Source: Candidatus Baldrarchaeota archaeon
GTDB lineage: Archaea; Asgardarchaeota; Baldrarchaeia; Baldrarchaeales; DXJG01
Reading direction: 5' to 3'
Assembly: GCA_019056805.1 (NCBI GenBank)
Contig: DXJG01000012.1
Coordinates: forward strand, 1-47,117
Length of the DNA stretch: 47,117 nucleotides
Part shown: in pieces, positions 9,311 to 18,081 of the stretch
Layout: each line of letters starts with the position of its first letter
How positions within the stretch are numbered: position 1 is the stretch's first letter
Made by a program: the position numbers and the translations under genes
Notes under the pieces: model-generated
The model's database searches: none
Told to the model about the DNA's origin: nothing
What the model saw: only the letters and a program-made list of their open reading frames with translations

Positions 9311-10768
9311 CTATCTTTTTTCTGGGATGTCTTCCTTTTTGATTCCTGCGAGTTTTGCTGCTTGTTCTATGTATTGGTCCCATTTTGCTGTTGCACGAAT
9401 CATGAGTTTTGCTGCAGCTGGGGATCCTCCTCCGTGCATGCAGCCTGGTATTCCTGCGCCACAAGTTAACCATTGGATTAAGTATGCAATTCTTGCTCTT
9501 GCTTCTCCGGGTGCTGCTGCTGTAAGGTATTTTTCTAGTAGTTTTCCGTATTTTGTGTTTTTGAGGTCTTTCCATGAAGGCATGCAGCCTGTTTCTCCTA
9601 TTCCTCCGGCGATTTCTTCGCATAGAACCTTTGTTTCATAGGGTAGTGTTGCGACGTGTACTTTGTTTACATTTGCTAGTAGTGCGTTTGGTATCCATGC
9701 GCCAGATGGATGTTTTTCGCCTAAAGTTGCTGCTGCTATGCCCATTCCGTAGGTTGTTTCATTGTTAATGATCATTTTGATTAATTGTTCTCGAAACACT
9801 TTTTCTGATAAACCGTTGGCTCTCGCTATTAAGACTGCAGATCCTACCATTATGTCTCCTTGTCCTGCTACACATGATCCTATTAGAGCTCTATAGGCTG
9901 ATGTAAAGTATATTATTGCTTTAAGTGCGTATTTCCATTCTCCACACATGAAAACTCTTTCCTTCGGTATGAATACGTCTTCGAAAAGTATCCATGCCTG
10001 TGTTATTCCTGTTCCTGCTGCTGGTAATTCGTATCCATTGCCTTCTAGTTCTCTTGCATCATCTGGATGTCTTGCTTCTACAATTGTTATTCCCTCAGCA
10101 TCTCTAGGCACTACAAAGGACACTGCATAGTCTTTGTCTTCTTCCCTTAAGCTAGTTGTAGGCATTACAAAAATTTCATTTGCAGCAGCTACTCCTGCTA
10201 TCATTACTTTTGCTCCACGTACAACTATACCATCATCTCTCTCCTCTACTATGTGTAGATATAAGTCTGGGTCTTTTTGTTTTGATGGCGGTAAAGTTCT
10301 GTCTCCTTTTGGATCTGTTAAGGCGCCTGCAACCGTTATAGCGTTTTGCTGCGCGTATTCTAGCCATTTTTTGAGTCTTTTATGATAGTCTGTTCCTTCG
10401 TTCTTATCTATTTCGTAGGTAGCTGCCCACATAGATTGTAAACAATTCCAACCTACGCATAATGCTCCGGTGCATGTTCCTGTTAAATTATACATTAATC
10501 GTTTGAAATTACAGTTTTTTATTACATCTTCCGGTGTTTCCATGACTGTTAGCCATCGCATTACCTTTTCGCCCGTTAATTTAGATTCCACTGTTACTAA
10601 GTCTTGATATTTTGGGTCTTGTGCTGCTTCAAAAGCCTTTGCATGAGAGGTAACGCATCTTTTTGTCGCAGGGTGCGTAGTTACATCCTCAATTAGTTCA
10701 CCGAACTTGTAGATATTTGGACGCATTTTCCTTAAACTTTCCTTATACTGTTCAGGTGTTTTAATCAA
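9311..10768 (-). CDS. 4-hydroxybutyryl-CoA dehydratase / HpaB family flavoprotein
   Basis: A 485-residue protein of the family that holds 4-hydroxybutyryl-CoA dehydratase (AbfD, FAD plus [4Fe-4S]) and 4-hydroxyphenylacetate 3-monooxygenase. It aligns end to end (PEQYKESL at the start, TGTCTGALCVGWN, LFEDVFIPKERVF, GGIGETGCMPS, MHGGGSPAA near the end). The clostridial enzyme uses Cys99, Cys103, His292 and Cys299 for its cluster. This protein has C99, C104 (one residue on) and C299, but Tyr at 292 (FTSAYRALIGSC), so cluster chemistry may differ or be lost. It is therefore a divergent member and its reaction is uncertain. The start is TTG at 10768, with GGGGGT upstream. Confidence 0.85.
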   Translation of the reverse strand: MIKTPEQYKESLRKMRPNIYKFGELIEDVTTHPATKRCVTSHAKAFEAAQDPKYQDLVTVESKLTGEKVMRWLTVMETPEDVIKNCNFKRLMYNLTGTCTGALCVGWNCLQSMWAATYEIDKNEGTDYHKRLKKWLEYAQQNAITVAGALTDPKGDRTLPPSKQKDPDLYLHIVEERDDGIVVRGAKVMIAGVAAANEIFVMPTTSLREEDKDYAVSFVVPRDAEGITIVEARHPDDARELEGNGYELPAAGTGITQAWILFEDVFIPKERVFMCGEWKYALKAIIYFTSAYRALIGSCVAGQGDIMVGSAVLIARANGLSEKVFREQLIKMIINNETTYGMGIAAATLGEKHPSGAWIPNALLANVNKVHVATLPYETKVLCEEIAGGIGETGCMPSWKDLKNTKYGKLLEKYLTAAAPGEARARIAYLIQWLTCGAGIPGCMHGGGSPAAAKLMIRATAKWDQYIEQAAKLAGIKKEDIPEKR

Positions 10769-11226
10769 AAGAAACCCCCATCCCTAAAACTGATTATGAT
10801 AAGTGTATTAAATTATAGCTTACAAATATATTAACCTCACCATATAGTCTCCCCATCAAACTGTTATCTACCTTAGATTATTTGGTTTTCAATTTTAGAT
10901 GATTAACAGAAAGGCTGGAAACGAAGAAGTGTTGGTTAAACTCCAACCTACAAATAGAAGAAAATGATCTATTGCTCAATGCTATGAAACATCGGAAAAT
11001 AACGACTGGACATATTGAACAGTAAAATTTAAATAAAAGGAAAAAGAAACCTTTAGTCTGTATATTTGTGGTATTATAACCTAGAGTAATGAAGAATGGG
11101 AAAAATATGTTGATAAAGTGGATATGAAATCCTAAATTGCGAAATTAAACAAACGAGACTCATTCTGAGCACTAGGTTATAATACCATAAATATAACATT
11201 AAATAAACGGATAGGATAGAATTAAG
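10769..11226. other. Divergent intergenic region (458 bases)
   Basis: Spacer between the dehydratase-like gene (minus) and a surface-protein gene (plus). It contains the 24-base inverted repeat pair at 11061-11195 and a short open stretch from an ATG at about 10899 (22 codons, then TGA) that may be a remnant. Nothing else was recognised. Confidence 0.5.
11061..11195. repeat. 24-base inverted repeats enclosing 87 bases
   Basis: The arm at 11061-11084 and the arm at 11172-11195 are reverse complements with one mismatch; the shared core is GTATTATAACCTAG. The intervening 87 bases include a short coding-like stretch read as SNEEWEKYVDKVDMKS before a TAA. The layout resembles a miniature inverted-repeat element or a deletion remnant of an insertion sequence. 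No flanking target duplication is obvious, and no transposase is present. Confidence 0.6.
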
Positions 11227-14200
11227 ATGCGTAAAAAAGTTTTTTTAAAAGCTTTGATCTTATTATGCATTTTCATGGTAGTGACTATTAATTTGCCTAT
11301 CACATGGCAAGAATCAACAATAACCACAGCTACTTCTATAAAGAACCTGCCGGAAAAGCATACAACCAATAACTACATCCATCAAGGAAACAGTATTTCC
11401 CTAAAAACTAGTCAAATAAGTAACTTAGAATCTCTCACCATATACGATGAAATTTCTGGGAGAGACATTAGGGCATATGCTTTCGATTTACAGCAGTGCG
11501 ATGTAATACAAGCAAACTTTTCTGAAACACTAATAGAATTAAAATTCAAAGTAATAGATCCATTAGGAAACGAGTTGAGACACGCATATGTGGATTATAA
11601 CACAATAATATTCGTAGCATGGACAACTGGTAGATACGTGTTACAAGTATCAAACCCGGAACCAACAACAGCAATATTCAACGCAACAGTTTACAAATTA
11701 ACTGCAATAGAAACAACAACAGGAACAGTAAGCCAAACATTATCACCAGGGGAATACACGGGATACTATGTAAATTTCAACGGAACAAGCCAAGCATCAA
11801 CGTCACTAACGGGAACAGTAGGAACAGACTACAACCTATATATATTCGATTCAAACGGAAACCTACACGCATATAGTGAAAGAACAGAGTACCCAGACGA
11901 GGTAGACTTCGCCATACTATACCCAGAACTATACTACATCGTAGTGTACGCAAAAAGAAGCGGTGACGATGGAACCATGGGACTAAACATAATAGCAACA
12001 GACCCATACCTACTTGAAATCGGTACAACAGCAACAGAGCAAATAACAAACCCAACATCAACCATAATATATAAGATAACTACAACAAATGATTCAATAT
12101 ACAAGATAAATCTAACAACGCCGGACAGCTACATAAACAAGACAGTAATCGATGATGATCTGGAAGGCGATGTATCAGAATGGGAGATAGATGGAAACTG
12201 GACACTGATTGATTCGGATTACCATAGCGCAACATATTGTTGGAATGTTAATGAAACCGGGCAATCAATGCTAATTACACCAGTAATCGATTTAACAGCA
12301 GCAAAAAAGGGAACAGCAAAACTAGTATTTTGGCAGAAACAAGAAATATATGACGGTAGCTACTATGTGGATGTGTCCTCTGATGGTAAGGTAACTTGGA
12401 ACACGATCCTAACAATAAGTTATAACTCTTCTACGTGGGAGAAAAAGGAAATCGATATATCAAATTACATTGGGGAGCGAATACAATTACGATTCAGATA
12501 TAATGGAAGTTCATCAACCAGTTACTGGAAAATAGATGATATATGTGCAATAATGACCTATGGAACAACAATAATGAAAATATATAATGCTACACTAGCA
12601 TTAAAGTACACAGTAGATAACGAATATTCTAGCGCCTCACTTACGAGTTATATAAAACGCTTCGTATCACCAGCAAATGAAACATATTACTTGTTATTTT
12701 CAGTAACAAATGCAACAAGCTACACATTAACAGTAACGATTCCTGTGGAAGTAGAAATAAGAGAAAAAGGATTCTACTGGTGCGATTATGGCTATTGGAA
12801 GTGGTTTGCACTAAAAATGCCTAAGGAAACCACAACAAAGATATACAAGAAGCATTATACTAAAATTTATATTTACGACGAAGATCTGAATCTTCTTGTA
12901 ACCGCAGGATACGGAGAAATGGATATTAATAATATCACAGTACATAAAGATACGTACATATTACTAAAATTATATAGCCCAAGTTCTGATTATATCCGGG
13001 TTTTCACACCTTCAGAAGTTTCTTTCGTATCTCCTGGTACCTACGCACGTACAATTACTATAGAGGGTGCTGATTACGGTTTTTACATGAATGCGAGTGT
13101 TGGGGAACAAATTAGGTTAACTTTAACGGGTCCTGCTGGAACAGATGCTAATATATATGTATACTATGAAGGGGAGATATTAGCTAGAACTAAATCTACG
13201 TCGTATCCGGACAGAGTTATTTTCGCTGCTGTTCGATCTGGATTATATTTTGTTAAAGTTCGTAGCATATTGGGGAATGGTTCATTTACGGTTACGTATG
13301 CTAAGGAAGCAGTACCAGTTTTATTAGAACCTGAGACATCGCTTTCGGAGGAACTAGCGGGCTATGTTGGGTTTGCTGGATATAAGTTTCCATCTGATGG
13401 ATATCATTTTGTTCATCTTACTTTGAATTCCACAACAACATCCGATCTTATCATTAATGTGTATGATCCATATGGTTCACACCTATTAGTGCATAGATCG
13501 TTGGCTAATTATCCAGCTGAAGTATCGTTTAATACTGTTATGGACGGAGATTACATTATATTAATATCGTCGAAAACTGGTTATTTAGCAAACTATACAC
13601 TAATCTTCGAGGGAACAAGTAACTATGAGGTTTTTCCGGGAGCATATTCTGGATCTATAGGGTCTAGTTCTAGTACGTCTTCTTTAAGGGCTTATGCTTT
13701 TCATGCACCTTTAGGAGCAATAATATCAGCAAAAATGGACGAAGATTCGGGAGCAGTTATATGGATTGAGGGGCTTGATCAGAGGGGTTTAGTAAAGGCA
13801 TGCAATAGGACAAATATTTACGTTGGGACGAGAACAATAAAATATGCATCTCCTATGAATGGAACCGCATTTATAGGACTAATAAATAAAGGTTTAAGCG
13901 GCTCCTATAACATAACAATAGGAGTTCAACTTGTTGTTTTAGTATTCGGTGAAAATTACGACTTTAGAAAGCCTATTATATCTGATATATCGTATATTCC
14001 CAAAATTCCTCTGCCTACCGACGAAGTAACCGTTAAAGCAGCTGTTGCCAGTTTATTAAACATTACAGTTTCTGTGCAATTACACTGGACGATAGATGAT
14101 ACAACTTGGTATATTCAAGAGATGGCACAGATTCAGGGGGGAGCTTATTACGAAACGAGTATTCCTCCTCAACCACTTTTCACTCAAGTAAAGTTTAAAA

Positions 14201-14904
14201 TTGTTGCAGAAGAAGCTGACGGTGATAAACAAGAAACAAAAATATATAGTTATACTGTGACAGAAACTGAGCCTCCCACAGTACAGATAATAAGTCCAGA
14301 AGACGGGTTATATGTAAACACCACGTTAATTAGTGTTGCTTGGTCTGCGTCGGATGAAATATCAGGGTTAGATAAGATAGAAATCTATGTGGATGGATCA
14401 CTAAACGCTACGTTTCAACCAGATCAGACATCGTATCTGTTAACCTTAGCAGAGGGAAGGCATGAAATTAAAGTTAAAGCGTATGATAAGGCGGGAAACG
14501 TAGCTGAGGATGTGGTCACGGTAACGGTAGACTTAACAGCCCCAACTATACAGATCACGAATCCAGAAGATGGAGCTACGCTATCTGGTGAGAGTGTTGT
14601 CGTTTCTTGGAGTGCTAGCGATAATTTTGGTATCAGAGAATTTCAAATTTATGCTGATGACTCATTAATTGCTACCTTAGATGGCAGCGCTAGTTCTATT
14701 ACTTTAGCTTTTGGTACAGGCTCTCATACTATTCGTGTTGTCGCTATTGACCATGCAGGTAACTCCGCATACGATGAAATAACCATTACAGTACCCTCCA
14801 CTGCTCCTAGTACAGGAGGACTCAAAACTATTCATATCATTGGTGCAGCAGTAGTTACAGTCGCTGTTATCGGTGCAATATTTTACTTCAGAGAGCGACA
14901 TTAG
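11227..14904 (+). CDS. Membrane-anchored surface protein with PPC-like repeats, jelly roll and Ig-like domains
   Basis: A 1225-residue exported protein. In order: signal peptide (FLKALILLCIFMVVTINLP); four PPC-like beta-sandwich repeats (about 85-155, 169-265, 609-692, 706-795) with the shared pattern YPDEV/YPDRV/YPAEV followed by a G-Y strand; a MAM/jelly-roll-like module (about 309-445, EGDVSEWEIDGNW...YWKIDDI) placed between repeats; two bacterial-Ig-like domains (about 1016-1195, WSASDEISGLDKIEIYVDG and WSASDNFGIREFQIYADD); a membrane helix; and RERH. No enzyme motif is visible, so a binding or stalk function is inferred. Codons in about 11640-12060 end mostly in A or C, unlike the T-rich codons after about 13050, which suggests a mosaic gene. 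Confidence 0.85.
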   Translation: MRKKVFLKALILLCIFMVVTINLPITWQESTITTATSIKNLPEKHTTNNYIHQGNSISLKTSQISNLESLTIYDEISGRDIRAYAFDLQQCDVIQANFSETLIELKFKVIDPLGNELRHAYVDYNTIIFVAWTTGRYVLQVSNPEPTTAIFNATVYKLTAIETTTGTVSQTLSPGEYTGYYVNFNGTSQASTSLTGTVGTDYNLYIFDSNGNLHAYSERTEYPDEVDFAILYPELYYIVVYAKRSGDDGTMGLNIIATDPYLLEIGTTATEQITNPTSTIIYKITTTNDSIYKINLTTPDSYINKTVIDDDLEGDVSEWEIDGNWTLIDSDYHSATYCWNVNETGQSMLITPVIDLTAAKKGTAKLVFWQKQEIYDGSYYVDVSSDGKVTWNTILTISYNSSTWEKKEIDISNYIGERIQLRFRYNGSSSTSYWKIDDICAIMTYGTTIMKIYNATLALKYTVDNEYSSASLTSYIKRFVSPANETYYLLFSVTNATSYTLTVTIPVEVEIREKGFYWCDYGYWKWFALKMPKETTTKIYKKHYTKIYIYDEDLNLLVTAGYGEMDINNITVHKDTYILLKLYSPSSDYIRVFTPSEVSFVSPGTYARTITIEGADYGFYMNASVGEQIRLTLTGPAGTDANIYVYYEGEILARTKSTSYPDRVIFAAVRSGLYFVKVRSILGNGSFTVTYAKEAVPVLLEPETSLSEELAGYVGFAGYKFPSDGYHFVHLTLNSTTTSDLIINVYDPYGSHLLVHRSLANYPAEVSFNTVMDGDYIILISSKTGYLANYTLIFEGTSNYEVFPGAYSGSIGSSSSTSSLRAYAFHAPLGAIISAKMDEDSGAVIWIEGLDQRGLVKACNRTNIYVGTRTIKYASPMNGTAFIGLINKGLSGSYNITIGVQLVVLVFGENYDFRKPIISDISYIPKIPLPTDEVTVKAAVASLLNITVSVQLHWTIDDTTWYIQEMAQIQGGAYYETSIPPQPLFTQVKFKIVAEEADGDKQETKIYSYTVTETEPPTVQIISPEDGLYVNTTLISVAWSASDEISGLDKIEIYVDGSLNATFQPDQTSYLLTLAEGRHEIKVKAYDKAGNVAEDVVTVTVDLTAPTIQITNPEDGATLSGESVVVSWSASDNFGIREFQIYADDSLIATLDGSASSITLAFGTGSHTIRVVAIDHAGNSAYDEITITVPSTAPSTGGLKTIHIIGAAVVTVAVIGAIFYFRERH

Positions 14905-14925
14905 ATCACCCTATATATTCTCCCC

Positions 14926-14935
14926 TTTTTCTTTT
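14926..14935 (+). terminator. Oligo-T terminator after the 1225-residue surface protein
   Basis: CCCCTTTTTCTTTTATC begins about 18 bases after the TAG stop; this is a typical archaeal T-rich termination site. Confidence 0.45.
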
Positions 14936-14957
14936 ATCTCGCTCTTATTCACTTTTT

Positions 14958-15260
14958 ATGTGGAGGATACCAGGAACTATAACAGCATCACAATTATATG
15001 TAAAGGAATATTCAGCTTCTTATAACTCTTCAAGTTCCTTGATAGCGAAAGAGACATTAGATATCGTTGAGGTCGAGATTGAGGCGATGGAGCTTTTAAT
15101 GATTTTTCGGAGGATTTTACAGTGAAGTCTAAGTGCAGAGAAAATTACGAAGAAATTGAACTATTTACGTCATTCAGCTATGATGAAAGGGGTGATACAA
15201 GTGGAAAATGAAAAATATTTTAAATATGTTCTAACGATAAATGTGGTTTTAAGGAGTTGA
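14958..15260 (+). pseudogene. Small gene interrupted by one TGA, abutting the next gene
   Basis: A single frame runs from ATG 14958 to TGA 15258-15260 with only one internal stop, TGA at 15123-15125 (55 codons before it, 44 after). The final stop ends 6 bases before the ATG of the next gene, whose Shine-Dalgarno lies inside this frame; that is how a real upstream cistron would sit. The first part (IPGTITASQLYVKEYSASYN) vaguely recalls a helix-turn-helix, and the last part reads MKGVIQVENEKYFKYVLT. The function is not recognised. A TGG to TGA change would explain the stop. It may be decayed, a sequencing error or, less likely, read through. Confidence 0.4.
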
Positions 15261-15266
15261 ATTAAA

Positions 15267-15770
15267 ATGTCATCTTCATTTAGAAGGTTGGTCAGCTTTT
15301 ATATATTCATCGGCGTCATCCTTTTTGTCATTGTTTTAACAGTAATGTCGCTTCCACATGGGGCTTTCGAGGCAACTATATTTGTTACAATCATATGGCT
15401 GTTTCTAACCATGCTTCATTTCTCAAACAAAGGATCAAACAGAACTCTCGGAGTTATCGATACGATCCTAGGTTCTTTTCTCCTGATTGAGATCCTAGCA
15501 CATCTATCTGAATATGCAATGGGACCACTTATTATTCAAATGGCAGTTATAGTTTTTACTGTTTATTCAGCAGGCCTCATGTCGCTAGGAGTAATTCTCA
15601 TAATGAAGAAGCCTGCTCGCGAACCCGTAACTAAACCAACTGTGCCTCATGTTTCTGCACCAGCAGTGCCAACAGAGAGGAGAATTATAGTTAGATGTCC
15701 CTCCTGTGGCAGGGAGGTTCACAGCACCTATGTATTCTGTCCGAACTGTGGAGCCCAAATCCAAGAATAG
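15267..15770 (+). CDS. Four-helix membrane protein with C-terminal zinc ribbon
   Basis: A 167-residue protein of unrecognised function. Four hydrophobic segments (about residues 8-30, 36-56, 64-84 and 90-115) are followed by a Pro/Thr-rich linker and a zinc ribbon at the C-terminus: CPSCGREVHSTYVFCPNCG (two CxxC pairs). Such zinc ribbons after small membrane domains are common in archaeal uncharacterised proteins and would face the cytoplasm. The start ATG has AAGGAG 10 bases upstream. It lies directly after an interrupted small gene and before another, so the three probably formed one operon. Confidence 0.8.
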   Translation: MSSSFRRLVSFYIFIGVILFVIVLTVMSLPHGAFEATIFVTIIWLFLTMLHFSNKGSNRTLGVIDTILGSFLLIEILAHLSEYAMGPLIIQMAVIVFTVYSAGLMSLGVILIMKKPAREPVTKPTVPHVSAPAVPTERRIIVRCPSCGREVHSTYVFCPNCGAQIQE

Positions 15771-15795
15771 CTAAACAAGAATTTAGAAGAAGATA

Positions 15796-16014
15796 ATGGT
15801 AGAAAAGTTGGAAAAAGCATATATTAGCTTTATGGAGAATCTTCTAGAGTTTTGAAAGACGCTGCTGGAATTCCCTAAGACATTGTTTAAAAGAGTGGCA
15901 GAAGATCTTAACAGGCGCTTTGAAATTTTCCAGAGATATATGGGTCTAGTCGAGGGTATCGTGATAGGAAACAAAAATATTGCTATCTGTTTCCAAGCTA
16001 CTGCGATTGCATAA
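15796..16014 (+). pseudogene. Interrupted helical protein gene
   Basis: The ATG at 15796 opens a frame with a TGA at 15853-15855, then continues as coding-like sequence (KTLLEFPKTLFKRVAEDLNR, then RYMGLVEGIVIG) to TAA 16012-16014. The same frame goes on (MLKLVQEDILIKPRL) past a TAG to a TGA near 16083. The amphipathic, charged composition looks like a real helical protein; no family is recognised. It begins 25 bases after the zinc-ribbon membrane protein. The antisense frame over the same bases is Ser/Ile/Phe-rich and looks like a mirror of this one. Confidence 0.4.
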
Positions 16015-16297
16015 CAGGAAGTGGACTTATAGAACATGCTTAAGTTAGTACAGGAAGATATTCTGATAAAACCAAGGTTATGACCTATCACACATTTTTC
16101 TTTTACCTTATTTTTAGTCATTTTTCTTGTAACGAAGTATTTTATTGAGAATATGATGAAATGACAAGAGTTTTAAAATAAACATGTAATTTGGACAGAA
16201 GATTATTAGTAGATTTTTATGCTATTTTAATTATGGGGATCGTAGTATATCTTTGATTGATGAACTTGAGCTTGTTAACTAATTGGTGATGATTGGG
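16015..16297. other. AT-rich spacer
   Basis: It holds the tail of the decayed frame to about 16083 and otherwise no recognisable gene. GGTGAT at 16285-16290 is the likely ribosome binding site of the next gene. Confidence 0.4.
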
Positions 16298-17095
16298 GTG
16301 GAGAATCTTAAAGAAACTATTGAAAAATTTCTTGAAAATAGGACTCGTTACCTGCTTTCAATAGTATTTGGGGCTTCGGCAATTGTTTTGCTGATAATCA
16401 CGTGTATAAAATTTACTTTGATTATACCTCTACATTTCACCCCAGAAATGATGACTGAAATACTGTGGATTGTAAGAATGTTAGCTGGATTGTTAATGCT
16501 GGTTTCTGTGACTTTAATTGTGCTGTTGCGTTCAAATAGCCCTGTACCAATGACCGGGGAAATGGGTCTTGCTTCATCTATGCTTTTCATGATACCTGTC
16601 GCGTTTAGTTTTTCCATTGGTTTTTCTTTTGCTCTGTTTCTTCCTTCGATTTTTATTGAAAAATTGTATAGCTCACTTTCCTTCGTGCTTTTTCCAGTTA
16701 CGGTGCTAGTTACTATTTGCACGGTTTTCATAATATATCATGTTAGTAATAGATTTGGAGGAAAGCTGGGGAGTTTCGTTAGCGGCTTTCTACCTCCCCT
16801 CTATGTTTTTTGTCTGGTTAACCCGTTGCCTTACGTTTTGATAGTTCTTCAATTCGCTATAGTGTTCAAAGCATATAGTGATTTACGTAAGGGATGGATG
16901 CAGTTTTTAGATTCCTTTTTCACTGAGAAAAACGTTCTTACATATTCAACTTTACGTGAAATTCTTGGCGAAGAATTCTTTAACAAATCCGATAATGTTT
17001 CAAAGCTGATCAGCTATTTATCTGAGCTGAGACTAAGAGTGGAAGTTGAAGATGCTGTAAAAGGTGAAGTTAAAAACCAAGCATCCCGAATGTAA
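16298..17095 (+). CDS. Polytopic membrane protein, unknown function
   Basis: A protein of about 265 residues with roughly six hydrophobic segments: YLLSIVFGASAIVLLIITCI, the IVRMLAGLLMLVSVTLIVLL region, MLFMIPVAFSFSIGFSFALF, LFPVTVLVTICTVFIIY, FLPPLYVFCLVNPLPYVLIV and the following helix. A charged cytoplasmic tail of about 70 residues (MQFLDSFFTEKNVLTYSTLR, then EILGEEFFNK and SKLISYLSELRLRVEVED) resembles a helical regulatory extension. I do not recognise the family. Start: ATG 16289 is possible, but GGTGAT at 16285-16290 suits the GTG at 16298 better. There is no clear partner gene; the MBL hydrolase follows after a 54-base gap on the same strand. Confidence 0.7.
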   Translation: MENLKETIEKFLENRTRYLLSIVFGASAIVLLIITCIKFTLIIPLHFTPEMMTEILWIVRMLAGLLMLVSVTLIVLLRSNSPVPMTGEMGLASSMLFMIPVAFSFSIGFSFALFLPSIFIEKLYSSLSFVLFPVTVLVTICTVFIIYHVSNRFGGKLGSFVSGFLPPLYVFCLVNPLPYVLIVLQFAIVFKAYSDLRKGWMQFLDSFFTEKNVLTYSTLREILGEEFFNKSDNVSKLISYLSELRLRVEVEDAVKGEVKNQASRM

Positions 17096-17149
17096 CAAAG
17101 TACAAACGTTATTATAGATTGAAAAACATTGTAATTTGAGGTGCTTAGG

Positions 17150-18025
17150 TTGGTTAAAGTTGAAGAATTAGGAAATGGAGCATACAGAATTCCTGGAAGA
17201 ACTATTGTTGGTTTAATTTGTATAGATAAAGAATGTTATGTGATTGATACGGGTTTAGATGATGATCAAGGGCGCCGAGCATTAAATGTGGTGAAATCTT
17301 TAAATTGTAAGTTAAAGGCTGTTTTAAATACTCATTCTCATGCTGACCATATAGGAGGGAACAATTTTATAGAAAAACGTAGTGGTGTAGATATTTTTGG
17401 GCCTTTGGAGGAGATTCCATATATTAGAAATCCTAAGTTGGAGCCTGTTATGCTTTACGGTGGAAGCCCTGTTCCGGAACTGCTTTCAAAATTTTTCATG
17501 GCTAAACCTAGTAATGCGAAGCCGATAGAGAATGTAAAGTTACCGGTGAAGTTAGTTGATCTTCGTGGTCATTCACCTGGAATGATTGGAATTCAAACTG
17601 ATCAAGTGTTTTTTGTTGCAGATGCTTACACGGGTATCAATATTTTGAGTAAACATGTTATACCGTATGCTTATGATACTGAATCGGCACTAAAAACTTT
17701 AGAGTTCATATTAGATACTAAAGGTCTGCTTTACGTACCTTTTCACGGTGAGCCGAGTGAAGAGCCTGAGGAGGAGATAGAGGCTAATATATCAGCTATT
17801 AAAAGAACAAAAGAAACATTGCTTAAAGCTTTGAAGGATGATTTAAGTACGTGTCAAGTTATTTCAAGGGTTCTATCTCAACTAAATGTTAAGATAAGAG
17901 ACGCAGCTCTCTATTTTCTTTATGAATCGTTGTTAAAGGGGTATTTGTCTTGGCTTAAACGAGATGGACTGATCACCTTTAAAATTGAATTTAATAAAAT
18001 AATTTGGACGTTGATTAAGGCTTAA
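17150..18025 (+). CDS. Metallo-beta-lactamase-fold hydrolase
   Basis: A 291-residue cytoplasmic MBL-fold protein. Strands at the start (YRIPGRTIVGLICIDKECYVIDTG) lead to the metal motif NTHSHADHIGG (H62, H64, D66, H67). The later His is in DLRGHSPGMIG, the Asp in FFVADAYTG, and the last His in VPFHGEP, so a full dinuclear Zn/Fe site looks present. A C-terminal helical domain (about 215-291, KRTKETLLKALKDDLSTCQ) resembles the winged-helix-like tail of glyoxalase II/LACTB2-like members. The reaction is probably hydrolytic (thioester, phosphodiester or lactone); the substrate is unknown. GAGGTG at 17138-17143 points to the TTG at 17150 as start; a GTG at 17141 overlaps that site. Confidence 0.85.
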   Translation: MVKVEELGNGAYRIPGRTIVGLICIDKECYVIDTGLDDDQGRRALNVVKSLNCKLKAVLNTHSHADHIGGNNFIEKRSGVDIFGPLEEIPYIRNPKLEPVMLYGGSPVPELLSKFFMAKPSNAKPIENVKLPVKLVDLRGHSPGMIGIQTDQVFFVADAYTGINILSKHVIPYAYDTESALKTLEFILDTKGLLYVPFHGEPSEEPEEEIEANISAIKRTKETLLKALKDDLSTCQVISRVLSQLNVKIRDAALYFLYESLLKGYLSWLKRDGLITFKIEFNKIIWTLIKA

Positions 18026-18081
18026 ACTGAAATTAAAAAGTATTAGCTGTGTTATGGTGTTAAGTTTCTGGGGAATCATTG

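Noticed and set aside
9264..9623. Arg/Lys-rich 119-codon minus-strand frame overlapping the start of the plus-coordinate end of the dehydratase-like gene
   Set aside because: It overlaps the strongly supported dehydratase-like gene in another frame, and its composition is that of a frame shadow.
11777..12061. 94-codon minus-strand frame rich in Leu
   Set aside because: It arises from the A/C-rich codon habit of the surface-protein gene on the plus strand.
15123..15855. TGA as selenocysteine or as a sense codon across the genome
   Set aside because: No SECIS-like element or redox context is seen, and TGA ends two intact genes (1929-6509, 20184-21017) at natural positions.
15783..16121. 112-codon minus-strand frame
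   Set aside because: It mirrors the plus-strand decayed frame; its Ser/Ile/Phe-rich sequence matches no family and it has no ribosome binding site.
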